A stretch of DNA of 56,423 nucleotides, taken from contig CAITYU010000282.1 in assembly GCA_903896675.1 (NCBI GenBank), positions 1 to 56,423 of the forward strand, given 5' to 3'. The notes under the pieces were generated by a model, which was given only the letters and a program-made list of their open reading frames with translations, did no database searches and was not told where the DNA came from. This document shows positions 44,640-53,968 of the stretch, one piece after another; within the stretch, counting starts at the first letter, position 1; every line of letters begins with the position of its first letter. The translations under genes and the position numbers were made by a program. The stretch is from an uncultured Planctomycetaceae bacterium (GTDB taxonomy: Bacteria; Planctomycetota; Planctomycetia; Planctomycetales; Planctomycetaceae).

Positions 44640-45988
44640 TCGAGCTCAGGAGCGTCCTGAAATTCACTGACGCCATCAGGAGACAGCAGCAGCAAACGCC
44701 GAGTCAACGGATGATGCATGGTCTGAAAATCTGCATCGACTCGGTCTCGCACATGCTGAATGAGCTCAGGCTGTCGAATTGAGACCGCGACAAAGAAATC
44801 CCGATTCGGCATGCCCAGCACCAACTGGGCACCAAACATGCTTCTCAGTCGCGCATGAAAGCCCGGATCCAGTACACGAGAACAATTGTAGGCATCAGGC
44901 CGCACCGGCATCAGCATCCGAGGCTGCTCTTCAGAACCCACAACAGTGACCTCCAGCGGATGATCCTCCGACCACATCCGCAGATTCTGCAGACTGGCGT
45001 CATGCAGCTCATCCACGGAAACTCCCCAGTCATTCAGCATACCATCCTGGACGTAACGGTAAGAATCGTCTTCGTCAATCACATAACCGATCGAAAGACC
45101 CCCGACCCACGGCTGTCGCACACGACCATCACTGCACGATTCGTCCTCAGGTGACAGCATTGGCAGGATCCGCGACTGCACAGCCTGAAATTCCGGGGTC
45201 AACTGCTCCGGACCAAGTTCCTGCAGCCGCACCATCGACGTCAAACCCGGCAGCACGATGCGTCGGAAATCCTGCGGCCGCTGCAGGTACATGCGGTACA
45301 GGTTCGAAAGCGCAATCTCTGTCCGACCAAGACGCAGTGCAAATCCTCGAGCCGTCGCGTGGAGCAGAGGATAGTGCTGTCGCGCCAATGCCAGTACGTT
45401 TTTCTGGAACACATCCGGCGGCCACGCCGGGACCTCCGCTACCTCCATCGTCATCAATAACCGCTCGCAGATCAGAATCTGCTCCCGTGACAAAGCTTGC
45501 CCGTCAGTACTCTGGGTGGTTGCAACAATCGTCAAACGCCCCTTGCGAAAGACCCAGAGTCGCCAGGAATAACTGCGACCTCGCGAAAGCAATCGCGCGA
45601 GCCAGCCCCCGGTTGTCGGACGACATGACTGGCCCGACCACACCTCGTTGGGTAATGACATGTGCAACGGCCGCTGCACACGCACAGAACTGACTCGCGG
45701 AAACAGCAGGGCAGGATCCGGCCCCGCACTGACAGTGGCAGGCTGCCCCGCCGGAAGCTCCGTTTCGTCCCACCACGCCACCACCGACAGCAGCGCCCGC
45801 AAACCTGTGACCAGACCGGATTGCGCTGTCATCCCAGGTACCGGGGACCGCCACAGAAACTCCAGTACCGTCTGGTCCTGCCGCACTTCAATACCATCCG
45901 GACAGCGAAACGTGAACCAGTTGGCTGGTCCACGGCACACCTTCCACGGCTCGCGGGCTGAACTTTCGCCTGATTTCTCTACTGACAT
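44636..45988 (-). CDS. DUF1444-like protein
   Basis: The 450-residue soluble protein has no signal peptide. Its C-terminal two thirds resemble the DUF1444 (YtpQ) family: LALARQHYPLLHATARGFALRLGRTEIALSNLYRMYLQRP, then the characteristic YVQDGMLNDWGVSVDELHDASLQNLR and VLGMPNRDFFVAVS. The first about 170 residues match nothing I know. The biochemical function of the family is unknown. I start at the ATG at 45988, preceded by GGAG; the ATG at 46003 adds five residues. It is translationally coupled to murG by an ATGA overlap, an unusual partner for cell-wall synthesis. Confidence 0.65.
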   Translation of the reverse strand: MSVEKSGESSAREPWKVCRGPANWFTFRCPDGIEVRQDQTVLEFLWRSPVPGMTAQSGLVTGLRALLSVVAWWDETELPAGQPATVSAGPDPALLFPRVSSVRVQRPLHMSLPNEVWSGQSCRPTTGGWLARLLSRGRSYSWRLWVFRKGRLTIVATTQSTDGQALSREQILICERLLMTMEVAEVPAWPPDVFQKNVLALARQHYPLLHATARGFALRLGRTEIALSNLYRMYLQRPQDFRRIVLPGLTSMVRLQELGPEQLTPEFQAVQSRILPMLSPEDESCSDGRVRQPWVGGLSIGYVIDEDDSYRYVQDGMLNDWGVSVDELHDASLQNLRMWSEDHPLEVTVVGSEEQPRMLMPVRPDAYNCSRVLDPGFHARLRSMFGAQLVLGMPNRDFFVAVSIRQPELIQHVRDRVDADFQTMHHPLTRRLLLLSPDGVSEFQDAPELE

Positions 45989-46264
45989 AGTCGGCTCCAG
46001 CATTGACGGACGTCATCCTACCGAGCCTTTGCGGGCCGAAGCAATCAACCACCCGGCGAAACCGCACAAGGCGGACATTCTTCCCAGACAGACTCCGCAA
46101 GGTCTGCCGAATTTTCCGGAACTCCGCCATTCCCGCTGCCCCCCGGACCACCTTTCCTGACCACGAATTGCTGGCATTCGCACGTTCCGGGAGTATCATA
46201 CACACGGCATTGGGCACAGCGCATACCTCCGTACCTCCCCCTACCGTACACAAGATCCCCCGCC

Positions 46265-47734
46265 ATGCTGTCCGATTACACACCGCTGGAACAGGCAACC
46301 CGTCGGCATTTTCTCTCCGGCAGCGGCGTCGGACTGGGCGCCATCGCCCTTTCGTCCATCACAGGTTCCGCACTCAGCTCAGGTCATGCATACGCCGATA
46401 TCCCGATTCGCGATGCCGCACCACTGGAACAACGCTGGCCGCAACACGCCGCCAGGGCCAAACAGGTCATCTACCTGCACCTCACAGGATCACCGCCCAA
46501 TCTGGACATCTACGACTACAAACCAGCGCTGGTTGCCCGCACCGGACAGGATTGCCCGGACGAGTTCCTCAAAGGTCGCACGTTCGCCTTCACCTCCGGC
46601 GTTCCCAAACTGCTGGGTACACCCCGAAAGTTCGTCCAGTGCGGACAGTCCGGCTCGTGGTTGTCTGATGCCGTGCCCCACCTGCAGACTGTTGCTGATG
46701 ACATCTGCTTCATCCATTCCATGAATACGGACCAGTTCAACCATGCCCCGGCCGAACTGCTGCTGTATACCGGGTCACCCCGTTCCGGACGCCCGTCCAT
46801 GGGAGCCTGGGTGACATACGGCCTGGGAACAGAAAACCAGAATCTGCCAGGATTCGTCGTGCTGATCAGCAGCGGCGTGCAGCCGAACGGAGGCTCCAAT
46901 TCCTACGGAAGTGGCTTCCTGCCCTCGGTGTTTCAGGGAGTCCAGTGTCGCTCAAAAGGTGACCCCGTACTCTATGTTTCCGATCCTCCCGGGATGAATC
47001 GATCCCTCCGCAGACGCTCACTGGATTCCCTCAAAAAGCTCAACGAACTCCAGGCCGGACAATTGGGGCACCCCGAAACCGCCACACGCATTGCTCAGTT
47101 CGAGCTGGCCTACCGTATGCAGGCTTCAGTTCCTGAAGTCATGGACATTGCCCGCGAGTCAAAACAGACGCAGGAAGCCTACGGAGCCGTCCCCGGAGAA
47201 TCCAGTTTTGCCAATAATTGCCTGCTGGCACGCAGACTGGTGGAACAGGGAGTTCGCTATGTGCAGCTGTTCGACTGGGGCTGGGACTTTCACGGCACAG
47301 GCCCCGGCGAAGGACTCACAGAAGGGCTCACCAACAAGTGGGCTCGCACAGATCGCCCGATTGCCGCACTGATCAATGACCTCAAGGAACGCGGCATGTT
47401 CGAAGATACTCTGATTATCTGCGGCGGAGAATTCGGCCGGACGCCCTTCCGGGAAGGACGAACTGCCGGCGGAGTCGTGCTGGGTCGAGATCATTATCCG
47501 GACTGCTTCACAATGTGGATGGCAGGCGGCGGGGTACGAGGTGGCACCAACTACGGTCAGACCGACGAACTGGGGTTCGGAGTCGTCGAAAACAAAGTCA
47601 CCCCACATGACCTGCAGGCCACCGTCATGCACCTGCTGGGCTTCAATCATGAACAACTGACCTTCCGCTTTCAGGGACGCGATTACCGCCTGACGGATGT
47701 GCATGGACATGTTCTGCACGACGTCCTTGCCTGA
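46265..47734 (+). CDS. DUF1501 domain protein (Tat-type signal)
   Basis: The 489-residue protein has a twin-arginine-like start, RRHFLSGSGVGLGAIALSS, and so is probably exported folded. The body shows the DUF1501 sulfatase-like alkaline-phosphatase fold: VIYLHLTGSPPNLDIYDYKP, FIHSMNTDQFNHAPAELLLYTGS, YVQLFDWGWDFHG, LIICGGEFGRTPF and GRDHYPDCFTMWMAGGGVRGG. In planctomycetes this family normally sits beside a DUF1549/DUF1553 partner gene, but none is nearby. The substrate is unknown. It starts 276 bases from the divergent DUF1444 gene. Confidence 0.88.
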   Translation: MLSDYTPLEQATRRHFLSGSGVGLGAIALSSITGSALSSGHAYADIPIRDAAPLEQRWPQHAARAKQVIYLHLTGSPPNLDIYDYKPALVARTGQDCPDEFLKGRTFAFTSGVPKLLGTPRKFVQCGQSGSWLSDAVPHLQTVADDICFIHSMNTDQFNHAPAELLLYTGSPRSGRPSMGAWVTYGLGTENQNLPGFVVLISSGVQPNGGSNSYGSGFLPSVFQGVQCRSKGDPVLYVSDPPGMNRSLRRRSLDSLKKLNELQAGQLGHPETATRIAQFELAYRMQASVPEVMDIARESKQTQEAYGAVPGESSFANNCLLARRLVEQGVRYVQLFDWGWDFHGTGPGEGLTEGLTNKWARTDRPIAALINDLKERGMFEDTLIICGGEFGRTPFREGRTAGGVVLGRDHYPDCFTMWMAGGGVRGGTNYGQTDELGFGVVENKVTPHDLQATVMHLLGFNHEQLTFRFQGRDYRLTDVHGHVLHDVLA

Positions 47735-47737
47735 GCA

Positions 47738-48712
47738 TCAGTCGTGAACGGATGGCTGACTGCCATTCAACGGCAGAAAAGCCTGCAACCGGGCTGCCTG
47801 CTGCCGCAACTCCTCTACCGAACGTCCCAGCAATTCGGCCTCTGACGTCACCGGTTGCTGCAGGACTTCCTGCAGTGTCCGGATTCGGCCAACAACAATT
47901 CCCTTCTCCACGCCCTGATCGATTCCCTTCTCGATTCCACGCTCAATCATCGCTTCAAGGCACGTTGGCATCTGGTTCTCCAGTCCCGTCAGCAGCCCGG
48001 TTCTGATGGCCTGCTCAAACCATTGCAGGTTGCGAGCATCAAGCACCGAGTAAAGGTAAACAATTATATGGTTCACGGCATCCATTTGTGCATCGATTTC
48101 CTGCCACGCTCGCAAAAGACGGAAAATCGCGACCACTGAATCAAACGCAAGTTCATTCTGGCGAACGATTTGCAGCGTGCGAATACGAGCTTCCAGCTCA
48201 GGAGCTTCCGGCAGCGATTCCGCAGAAAGCCGGCCCAAATCAATCAGGATCGCCTGCATGTCAGGAACAAATGCCCGCAACTCCTCGCTCGCCACCACCT
48301 TCTCACGCAGTGACAACGGCTCGTCCCACTGCTCGTCACCATGATACACCACCAGCGGTATCACCACACACAGGGGCTGATTGTTCCGCTGACGCCATTG
48401 CTGAATTCTGAGCACATATCTGAGCAACTGCAGGGCAATCCAGCGATCCACACGACTTTTGTGCTCGAACAGCACGTAAATGAGAACCTCTGCACCGTTT
48501 TGCAGCAGAGCAGAATACAGCAGATCAAGGCGGTTTTCGTGCTCATCTGCAGCCAGAAACGTTTCTTTGGTGGCTGCCAGAGTCTCCAGATCGATCTCAG
48601 CCAGAATGGTCGGCGGCAACCGACGCTTCAGCAATGCGCGAGCATGTGCCAACACGTCGAAGGTGCGATGCACAAAATGATCATGCGGATTTGCGGGGGT
48701 AAATTCGAACAT
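47738..48712 (-). CDS. Rpn/YhgA-like PD-(D/E)XK nuclease (transposase-related)
   Basis: The 324-residue protein matches the Rpn (recombination-promoting nuclease, PDDEXK_2) family. It shows NPHDHFVHRTFDVLAHARALLKRRLP, the catalytic elements NRLDLLYSAL and IYVLFEHKS (E-x-K), then RYVLRIQQWR and PLVVYHGDEQW. These enzymes nick DNA and promote RecA-independent recombination in E. coli. The C-terminus has a charged EKGIDQGVEKGIVVGRIRTLQ helix common in the family. I start at the ATG at 48712, preceded by GGTGG; 51 upstream codons lack homology. No inverted terminal repeats were seen around it. Confidence 0.85.
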   Translation of the reverse strand: MFEFTPANPHDHFVHRTFDVLAHARALLKRRLPPTILAEIDLETLAATKETFLAADEHENRLDLLYSALLQNGAEVLIYVLFEHKSRVDRWIALQLLRYVLRIQQWRQRNNQPLCVVIPLVVYHGDEQWDEPLSLREKVVASEELRAFVPDMQAILIDLGRLSAESLPEAPELEARIRTLQIVRQNELAFDSVVAIFRLLRAWQEIDAQMDAVNHIIVYLYSVLDARNLQWFEQAIRTGLLTGLENQMPTCLEAMIERGIEKGIDQGVEKGIVVGRIRTLQEVLQQPVTSEAELLGRSVEELRQQAARLQAFLPLNGSQPSVHD

Positions 48713-48861
48713 CCACCACAGGATATAAGGCGCATGTTCAACACTCCAGTCTGAGAATTGCAGAGGTCGGCGAAAACACCAGTCCCTTGCCGATTCTGAC
48801 GTCTGGTTGACAAATGGCAGCAACTGCCACCACTGCCCCCACGCACACGCACACGCAACCC

Positions 48862-49869
48862 TCACCCGCCCTGCAACGCACGCACAGACGCCGGCATCGC
48901 ATCACGAAAGTCCCCCGCAGGACGATACCCCAGTACGCGCACTGCCTTGTCAATGCTGTAGTCAAGGTTCAAACCAAGGAATTTGATTCGAGCACTGTTC
49001 AGCAGCGGTGCTTCACTCCGCCCCAGCAGCTTCCAAACCCGCTCCATTAAGCCCGCCAGCAGCCTCGCAATCGGCAACGGCACAACCTTCGTCGGCTTCT
49101 TCAGTCCGGCAGAATCACACACCGTCTCAATAAACTCCCGCTTCGTCACCGCTCGCGGATCACGAATGTTGAACACTTCACCCAACACCCCATCATTCTC
49201 AACCGCCAGCCACACCGCACTGCACAGATTCTCCACCCACGTATTGTTCATCAGCTTGTCAGGAGATCCCAGGTAGGCAAATTTACCCGCTCGCAGACGC
49301 TCCAGCAGACGTGGCAGCACCGTACGGTCTCGTGATCCATAGATGAATCCGGGACGCAGCACCACCGCCGGTAACGAACGCTCACGAACATACTGCAGTA
49401 CCAGCAGCTCCGACTCCACCTTCGTCAGCGTATACCCGTCAATCCCCGCTGTACTCGGAGCAGTAGCCTCGTCCGTCCCATAATGATCCCTGCCCTCGTA
49501 TACTCCCAGCGAACTGATCTGCACCCACCGTCGCAAAGTCCCCACCGCAAGACACGCCTCCAGCAGCGCTCGAGTGCCCTCCACATTTACTCGCCGATAA
49601 TCCTCCGTCGGCCCCCAATCACCCACCTTCGCCGCACAGTGCACCACCACTGTCGCCCCCACTGCCGCCCGACGCAGACTCTCCGCTTGATCCAGATCTC
49701 CCTCAATCAGTTCGCAACCCAGTGACTTCAGAAACCCCGCCGCAGCCGCACTTCGCACCAGACAACGCACACGCAGACCACGAGCCACAGCCTGACTGGC
49801 AACATGACTGCCAACCAACCCGGTACCACCCGTCACCAGAATGACATCCGTTCCTGTCAACTGCACCAT
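48862..49869 (-). CDS. NAD-dependent epimerase/3-beta-HSD-like short-chain dehydrogenase
   Basis: The 335-residue extended SDR has the NAD-binding VTGGTGLVGSHVA motif at the N-terminus, the catalytic YTLTK pair (Y-x3-K), an upstream QISSLGVY serine segment and VVLRPGFIYGSRD. The C-terminus (LGLNLDYSIDKAVRVLGYRP) is typical of 3-beta-hydroxysteroid dehydrogenase and NSDHL-like members. Family members act on sterols, flavonols or nucleotide sugars. Some planctomycetes make sterols, but no sterol genes are visible here. Its substrate is undetermined. It lies 149 bases upstream of the Rpn gene on the same strand. Confidence 0.88.
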   Translation of the reverse strand: MVQLTGTDVILVTGGTGLVGSHVASQAVARGLRVRCLVRSAAAAGFLKSLGCELIEGDLDQAESLRRAAVGATVVVHCAAKVGDWGPTEDYRRVNVEGTRALLEACLAVGTLRRWVQISSLGVYEGRDHYGTDEATAPSTAGIDGYTLTKVESELLVLQYVRERSLPAVVLRPGFIYGSRDRTVLPRLLERLRAGKFAYLGSPDKLMNNTWVENLCSAVWLAVENDGVLGEVFNIRDPRAVTKREFIETVCDSAGLKKPTKVVPLPIARLLAGLMERVWKLLGRSEAPLLNSARIKFLGLNLDYSIDKAVRVLGYRPAGDFRDAMPASVRALQGG

Positions 49870-49932
49870 AAAAGCTGCTCACACCCTGCATGAAGACTCA
49901 GCCCGGCACAAACACCTGCCGCCAGCACCCAC

Positions 49933-51090
49933 CTACTGCTTCGCCCCCGACTTCAGCCCTGCACTCACCACTTCAGCCTGCCGAAGTACCCTCAGAACAT
50001 TGCCACCCAGAATTCTGTGAATTGCCGATCGGTCATATCCACGCTCCAGCAGCAACTGCGTGATCCGGGGATACGCCGCGACACTCTCAAGCTGATCCGG
50101 AAGACGCGGCACTCCGTCGTAATCTGAACCAATCCCCACGTGATCCACTCCACAATGCTTCGCCAGATAATCAATATGATCCACCACGTCATGAATCGTA
50201 CCGGCCGCGTCCCGGTTCCGCTTCAATTGCGCTGTCGGCACGATGAACGCAGAATAAAAATTCACCATAATCACGCCACCATTCTGCTTCACCAGTGGCA
50301 GCACATCATCCGGAACATTTCGCGGATGATCACAGATCGCTCGCGCGCTGGAATGCGAAAAAATCACAGGAGCACGCGTCGTCGCCAGCGCCTGCTTCAT
50401 CGTCTCCGGCGACACGTGCGACAGATCCACCAGCATCCCCAGCCGATTCATCTCACGAATGACTTCCCGACCGAAATCCGTCAGTCCGCCGTTCCGCGGC
50501 CGGTCCGTCGCCGAATCGGCCCACGACAGCGACTTTGAATGTGTCAGTGTCATATAACGACAGCCCGCCGCATACAACCGCTCAAGATTCGCCGGATCCT
50601 CCTCGATACTGTAGCCACCCTCCACACCCATCATGGAAGCCACACGCCCCGCACTGACTATCCGCTCCACATCCGCTGCTGTCGCAGCCTGCTCAAACGT
50701 CTCCGGATAACGTTTCAGCATCGCCTTCACGATCTCAATCTGCTGCATCGTCTGCAGCAAAGCATCGCCCGTCTCGGCTGTCTCCGCCGGAACATACACA
50801 GACCAGAACTGCGCCTTCAGACCGCCGCGACGCAGTCTCGGAATATCCGTATGCAGCCCGGATTGCTCCCGAGCAATATCCAGTTGATCAAACGAAGATT
50901 TGCCCTTGTCGCGAATTTCCCACGGCAGATCATTATGCCCGTCAAACAACATGCCGCTGCTGTGAATTTCCGCCGCCTCCGCACTCACCACAACCGGCCG
51001 CGAACGCGGCTCGTCCGCTGCACCCGGCAGGCACACAACACACAGGCTGATCGCCAGCACATACCAACGCCCCAACCTTTTCGCAGACAT
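49933..51090 (-). CDS. Exported membrane dipeptidase (peptidase M19)
   Basis: The 385-residue protein has a signal peptide (YVLAISLCVVCLPGAA) and the renal dipeptidase fold. The first metal pair is DGHND, followed by MMGVEGGYSI with the bridging Glu. Next come LTHSKSLSWADSATD, MLVDLSHVSPETM and IFSHSSARAICDHPRN for the remaining His ligands, then VGIGSDYDGV. It hydrolyses dipeptides in the periplasm with two zinc ions. The ATG at 51090 has a strong GGGGAG site seven bases upstream, better than the ATG at 51108. Length and motifs are complete. Confidence 0.92.
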   Translation of the reverse strand: MSAKRLGRWYVLAISLCVVCLPGAADEPRSRPVVVSAEAAEIHSSGMLFDGHNDLPWEIRDKGKSSFDQLDIAREQSGLHTDIPRLRRGGLKAQFWSVYVPAETAETGDALLQTMQQIEIVKAMLKRYPETFEQAATAADVERIVSAGRVASMMGVEGGYSIEEDPANLERLYAAGCRYMTLTHSKSLSWADSATDRPRNGGLTDFGREVIREMNRLGMLVDLSHVSPETMKQALATTRAPVIFSHSSARAICDHPRNVPDDVLPLVKQNGGVIMVNFYSAFIVPTAQLKRNRDAAGTIHDVVDHIDYLAKHCGVDHVGIGSDYDGVPRLPDQLESVAAYPRITQLLLERGYDRSAIHRILGGNVLRVLRQAEVVSAGLKSGAKQ

Positions 51091-51144
51091 CGGCAATCTC
51101 CCCGCCAACCAAAACCACCTCGAACCCCGGCAACCGCTGATCAG

Positions 51145-52164
51145 TTACTTCCAGTACGGAAACCAGCGAAATCGACGCGGCGGAGTCGCCGGTGCATCAA
51201 ACACTGGCTCATCCTGCAATTCTCTCTGCTCCGCAATCTGTCGCAGTGCCGCATTCGCACGCGCCTCAGACGGCAGCGTCGCAGACGGCTCCGAAAACTG
51301 CGGACCGCCACCACGCTCCAGTTGCGCCAGCACCTCACGCACATCCAGTTGCTGCAAACCGTCGCCCCGCGGAGGTTCCCACAGACGTGCCTCCGCAGGT
51401 CCATTCACCGAGATTTTCCCAATCGATATCGTCAGCTCCGTTTCCGTCGCCGGGAAATTCACTCGTATAATCCGCGGAAGATCCACTCCACCCTGCGGAC
51501 GGTAATCCGACAACTGAGCCCTGACCTGCACATTTCCATAACCGTCACGCAGCACATGCTCACGCGCCTCACCCTTCACCAGATCCACCAGAATGCTGCG
51601 CTCCAGAGTCCGCCCCTCGGAATCTGACTCCGCTGACACCAGACGCACCGTCCGCTGCCCATCCTGCTCCAGCCGCCACGATGCAGGATCCAGCGGTGCC
51701 ACACCCAGAATGGTCATCAGCCAGTCCGAATCCAGATGCGGCAAACCGCCCGGCAGCATCGACAGCAGACCCGCATCTTCATGCTGCCACGTCAGCACGA
51801 TCGATTCACCCGGCTTCGCATACGCCCAGCACAGGTCATCATTTGAGCCAAAATCCGCAAGACCCACCAGATTCTGAGCCACGAGGCGAAAGCTCCGCGG
51901 AGCACTGCAGGCCAGAGAACCACTCAGCTTCTGCGGCATCGGCAGACCCGGCATTCGCACATGCACTTTAACGTCTGTACTTCGCCACGACTCCAGACCC
52001 TCTGTCCGGCTGTTCAGCCACGCCACCAGCTCAGCCCCCTCGATCGTCGGAGGCAATACCGGATCCGCACTGCTCCGCTCAGGCCAGACCATCAACTGAT
52101 TCAGCCGGCAACCACTCAGCAGCGATAACAGCAGCACGATCACCAGTGAGCGCATCCGGAACAT
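51145..52164 (-). CDS. LolA-like lipoprotein, function unknown
   Basis: The 339-residue product has a lipoprotein signal (MRSLVIVLLLSLLSGC), so it is probably anchored to a membrane by its N-terminal Cys. The following VAWLNSRTEGLESWRSTDVKVHVRMPG and long alternating strands (SGSLACSAPRSFRLVAQ, DDLCWAYAKPG) suggest a LolA/LolB-type half-barrel, though I recognise no exact family. The C-terminus is polar and ends RRFRWFPYWK. Alternative starts are a GTG at 52191 overlapping the upstream gene and an ATG at 52155. It is paired with the 161-residue gene upstream. A role in lipid or lipoprotein handling is inference. Confidence 0.62.
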   Translation of the reverse strand: MFRMRSLVIVLLLSLLSGCRLNQLMVWPERSSADPVLPPTIEGAELVAWLNSRTEGLESWRSTDVKVHVRMPGLPMPQKLSGSLACSAPRSFRLVAQNLVGLADFGSNDDLCWAYAKPGESIVLTWQHEDAGLLSMLPGGLPHLDSDWLMTILGVAPLDPASWRLEQDGQRTVRLVSAESDSEGRTLERSILVDLVKGEAREHVLRDGYGNVQVRAQLSDYRPQGGVDLPRIIRVNFPATETELTISIGKISVNGPAEARLWEPPRGDGLQQLDVREVLAQLERGGGPQFSEPSATLPSEARANAALRQIAEQRELQDEPVFDAPATPPRRFRWFPYWK

Positions 52165-52187
52165 CTGACCCCATCCCTGTCGCGAAC

Positions 52188-52673
52188 TCACGCTGCCGCC
52201 CGATCCGTCTGAAACAACTGCTGCTGCAGACGACCGATCTCGTCTTCCGTCAATTCTTCTTCCTGCACATCAAACGGTCCCTCACCGGCGCTCCCCACCA
52301 GTCTCATCGCCGGACGCTCATCCACCTCCACAACCTCCTCAAGCACCAGTCGCCGCTTCCGCAACAACAGCAGCGCCAGCACGTACCGATACTGCCGCTG
52401 CACCACATTCGGAGATTCCTGCAACTGCAGGAAATACTCAAACAAAGACTCAGCATCCAGCTTCAGTCGCTGGCTTTCCGGAGCCGCATTCGCCGGACAT
52501 CGCCAGTGCCCGATCGCACCTTCAGGAGGCCCCTGCCAGTGCTCCTCAGCTATGTCCTGCCGCACAATTTCCCCGTTTTTTTCCACCAGCACCGACCAGC
52601 ACGATTCCCCCGGGCGAAATGCCCGGCCCGAAATCGAACAGTTTCGACCCGGAGGCCGTACATTGAATTCCAT
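52188..52673 (-). CDS. Hypothetical cytosolic protein coupled to the LolA-like lipoprotein gene
   Basis: No family was recognised in this 161-residue protein. It has no signal peptide. Three cysteines (C12, C25 and C59) sit in the N-terminal half, in NCSISGRAFRPGESCW and GHWRCPAN, perhaps a metal site. A basic helix (YRYVLALLLLRKRRLVLEEVVE) and an acidic C-terminus follow. Its TGA stop is at 52188-52190, within a few codons of the lipoprotein start, indicating a two-gene operon. Base composition is like its neighbours. Confidence 0.6.
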   Translation of the reverse strand: MEFNVRPPGRNCSISGRAFRPGESCWSVLVEKNGEIVRQDIAEEHWQGPPEGAIGHWRCPANAAPESQRLKLDAESLFEYFLQLQESPNVVQRQYRYVLALLLLRKRRLVLEEVVEVDERPAMRLVGSAGEGPFDVQEEELTEDEIGRLQQQLFQTDRAAA

Positions 52674-52946
52674 TTGTCCAATCCCGTCCCTGGATTGTCC
52701 CCACCTCTGCCGGATGCGTCACGCCGACTTCTCAAACCCGCCGTTTTTCCATCTCACCCCACAGGCTAACGATTCCGCCGAAATTCGCCAAGATCAGATC
52801 CACCCCGATCGTTCGGAATCAATCGCGGGCTCAGTTGCCTTCCCCGCCGTCCCACACCAGAATCCGGACCGCACACACACAATCCCGATCGCACCCGCCC
52901 TCACAGCAGGCCGGCCCATCCAGAACTGATTTCAGGAGCCCCACCC

Positions 52947-53909
52947 ATGCGTGCCGTCGTCACAGATTACACATTCCCCGATCTCAGTATTGAAACCGGC
53001 ATTCTGCAGGCAGCAGGACACACACTTGACGCATGGAAAGAAAAACGGTCAGCCGGTGAACTGCCAGCACTCGTCGCCGACGCGGATGCCGTAATCACCC
53101 AGTTTGCACCACTCAATGCTGATGTCATCGGCTCCATGCAGAAAGCCCGGGTCATCGTCCGCTACGGCATCGGTGTCGACAACGTGGACCTCACCGCAGC
53201 GGCAGCACGCGGAATTCCGGTGTGCAATGTGCCCGATTACTGTATCGATGAAGTGGCAGATCACACTCTTGCCTTTATCCTGTCCATCACTCGACAGGTC
53301 GTTCCCAACACACAACACATTGCCGCAGGCAACTGGGGACTGGCCACACCGCTCGACGCACTGAAAACCCTCAGGCACCAGACCGTTGGACTGGTCGGAT
53401 TCGGTCGCATCGGGCAGGAAGTGGCCGCTCGCCTGCGTCCCTTCAAATGCCGCCTGCTGGTCCATGACCCGATGGTTCCCGCCGCCACTGTCACAGCCGC
53501 CGGTGCCACACCGCTGGCTTTGAATGACCTGCTGGCACAGGCCGACATCATCTCCCTGCACTGCCCCTCCACTGCAGCAACTCGCGGTCTGCTGAACGAA
53601 AGCTCCCTCAAACTGACCAAACCCGGAGTGATCGTGGTCAATCTGGCCCGCGGTGACCTGATTGATCCGCAGGCCCTGACAGCCGCACTGCAGTCAGGAC
53701 ACATCGCCGCTGCCGCACTCGATGTCTTCAACCCGGAACCCATTCCGGCTGACCACCCGATCCGCCGCATGCCCCAGGTTGTGCTTGCTTCGCACATTGC
53801 TTCCGCCAGTGTCCCGGCGGTCAGAAAACTCAGGGAAACCGCCGCCTCACTCGCCCTCGCTGCCCTCCGCGGAGAAAAACTGCCAAACGTTGTCAATGGA
53901 GTCGGCTGA
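52947..53909 (+). CDS. D-isomer-specific 2-hydroxyacid dehydrogenase
   Basis: The 320-residue enzyme has the NAD-binding VGLVGFGRIGQ motif (about 147-157). The catalytic triad of the family is complete: R235 in NLARGDLID, E264 in FNPEPIP and H283 in ASHIAS. RYGIGVDNVDL at the substrate side resembles phosphoglycerate dehydrogenase-like members, but no C-terminal regulatory domain is present and the length is short. It reduces or oxidises a 2-keto/2-hydroxy acid in the cytoplasm; the substrate is unknown. The ATG at 52947 is preceded by CAGGAG at about eight bases. The M13 peptidase gene follows after 59 bases. Confidence 0.92.
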   Translation: MRAVVTDYTFPDLSIETGILQAAGHTLDAWKEKRSAGELPALVADADAVITQFAPLNADVIGSMQKARVIVRYGIGVDNVDLTAAAARGIPVCNVPDYCIDEVADHTLAFILSITRQVVPNTQHIAAGNWGLATPLDALKTLRHQTVGLVGFGRIGQEVAARLRPFKCRLLVHDPMVPAATVTAAGATPLALNDLLAQADIISLHCPSTAATRGLLNESSLKLTKPGVIVVNLARGDLIDPQALTAALQSGHIAAAALDVFNPEPIPADHPIRRMPQVVLASHIASASVPAVRKLRETAASLALAALRGEKLPNVVNGVG

Positions 53910-53968
53910 GACGGTCACTCCTGATCGCCCGCCGTTCACTCATAACAGCTTTCACTTCAGGATTTTAT

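Noticed and set aside
50539-51627. Plus-strand ORF of 362 codons opposite the dipeptidase and lipoprotein genes
   Set aside because: It covers two genes with signal peptides and metal motifs on the other strand. Its protein is Arg/Gln/His-rich without domains.
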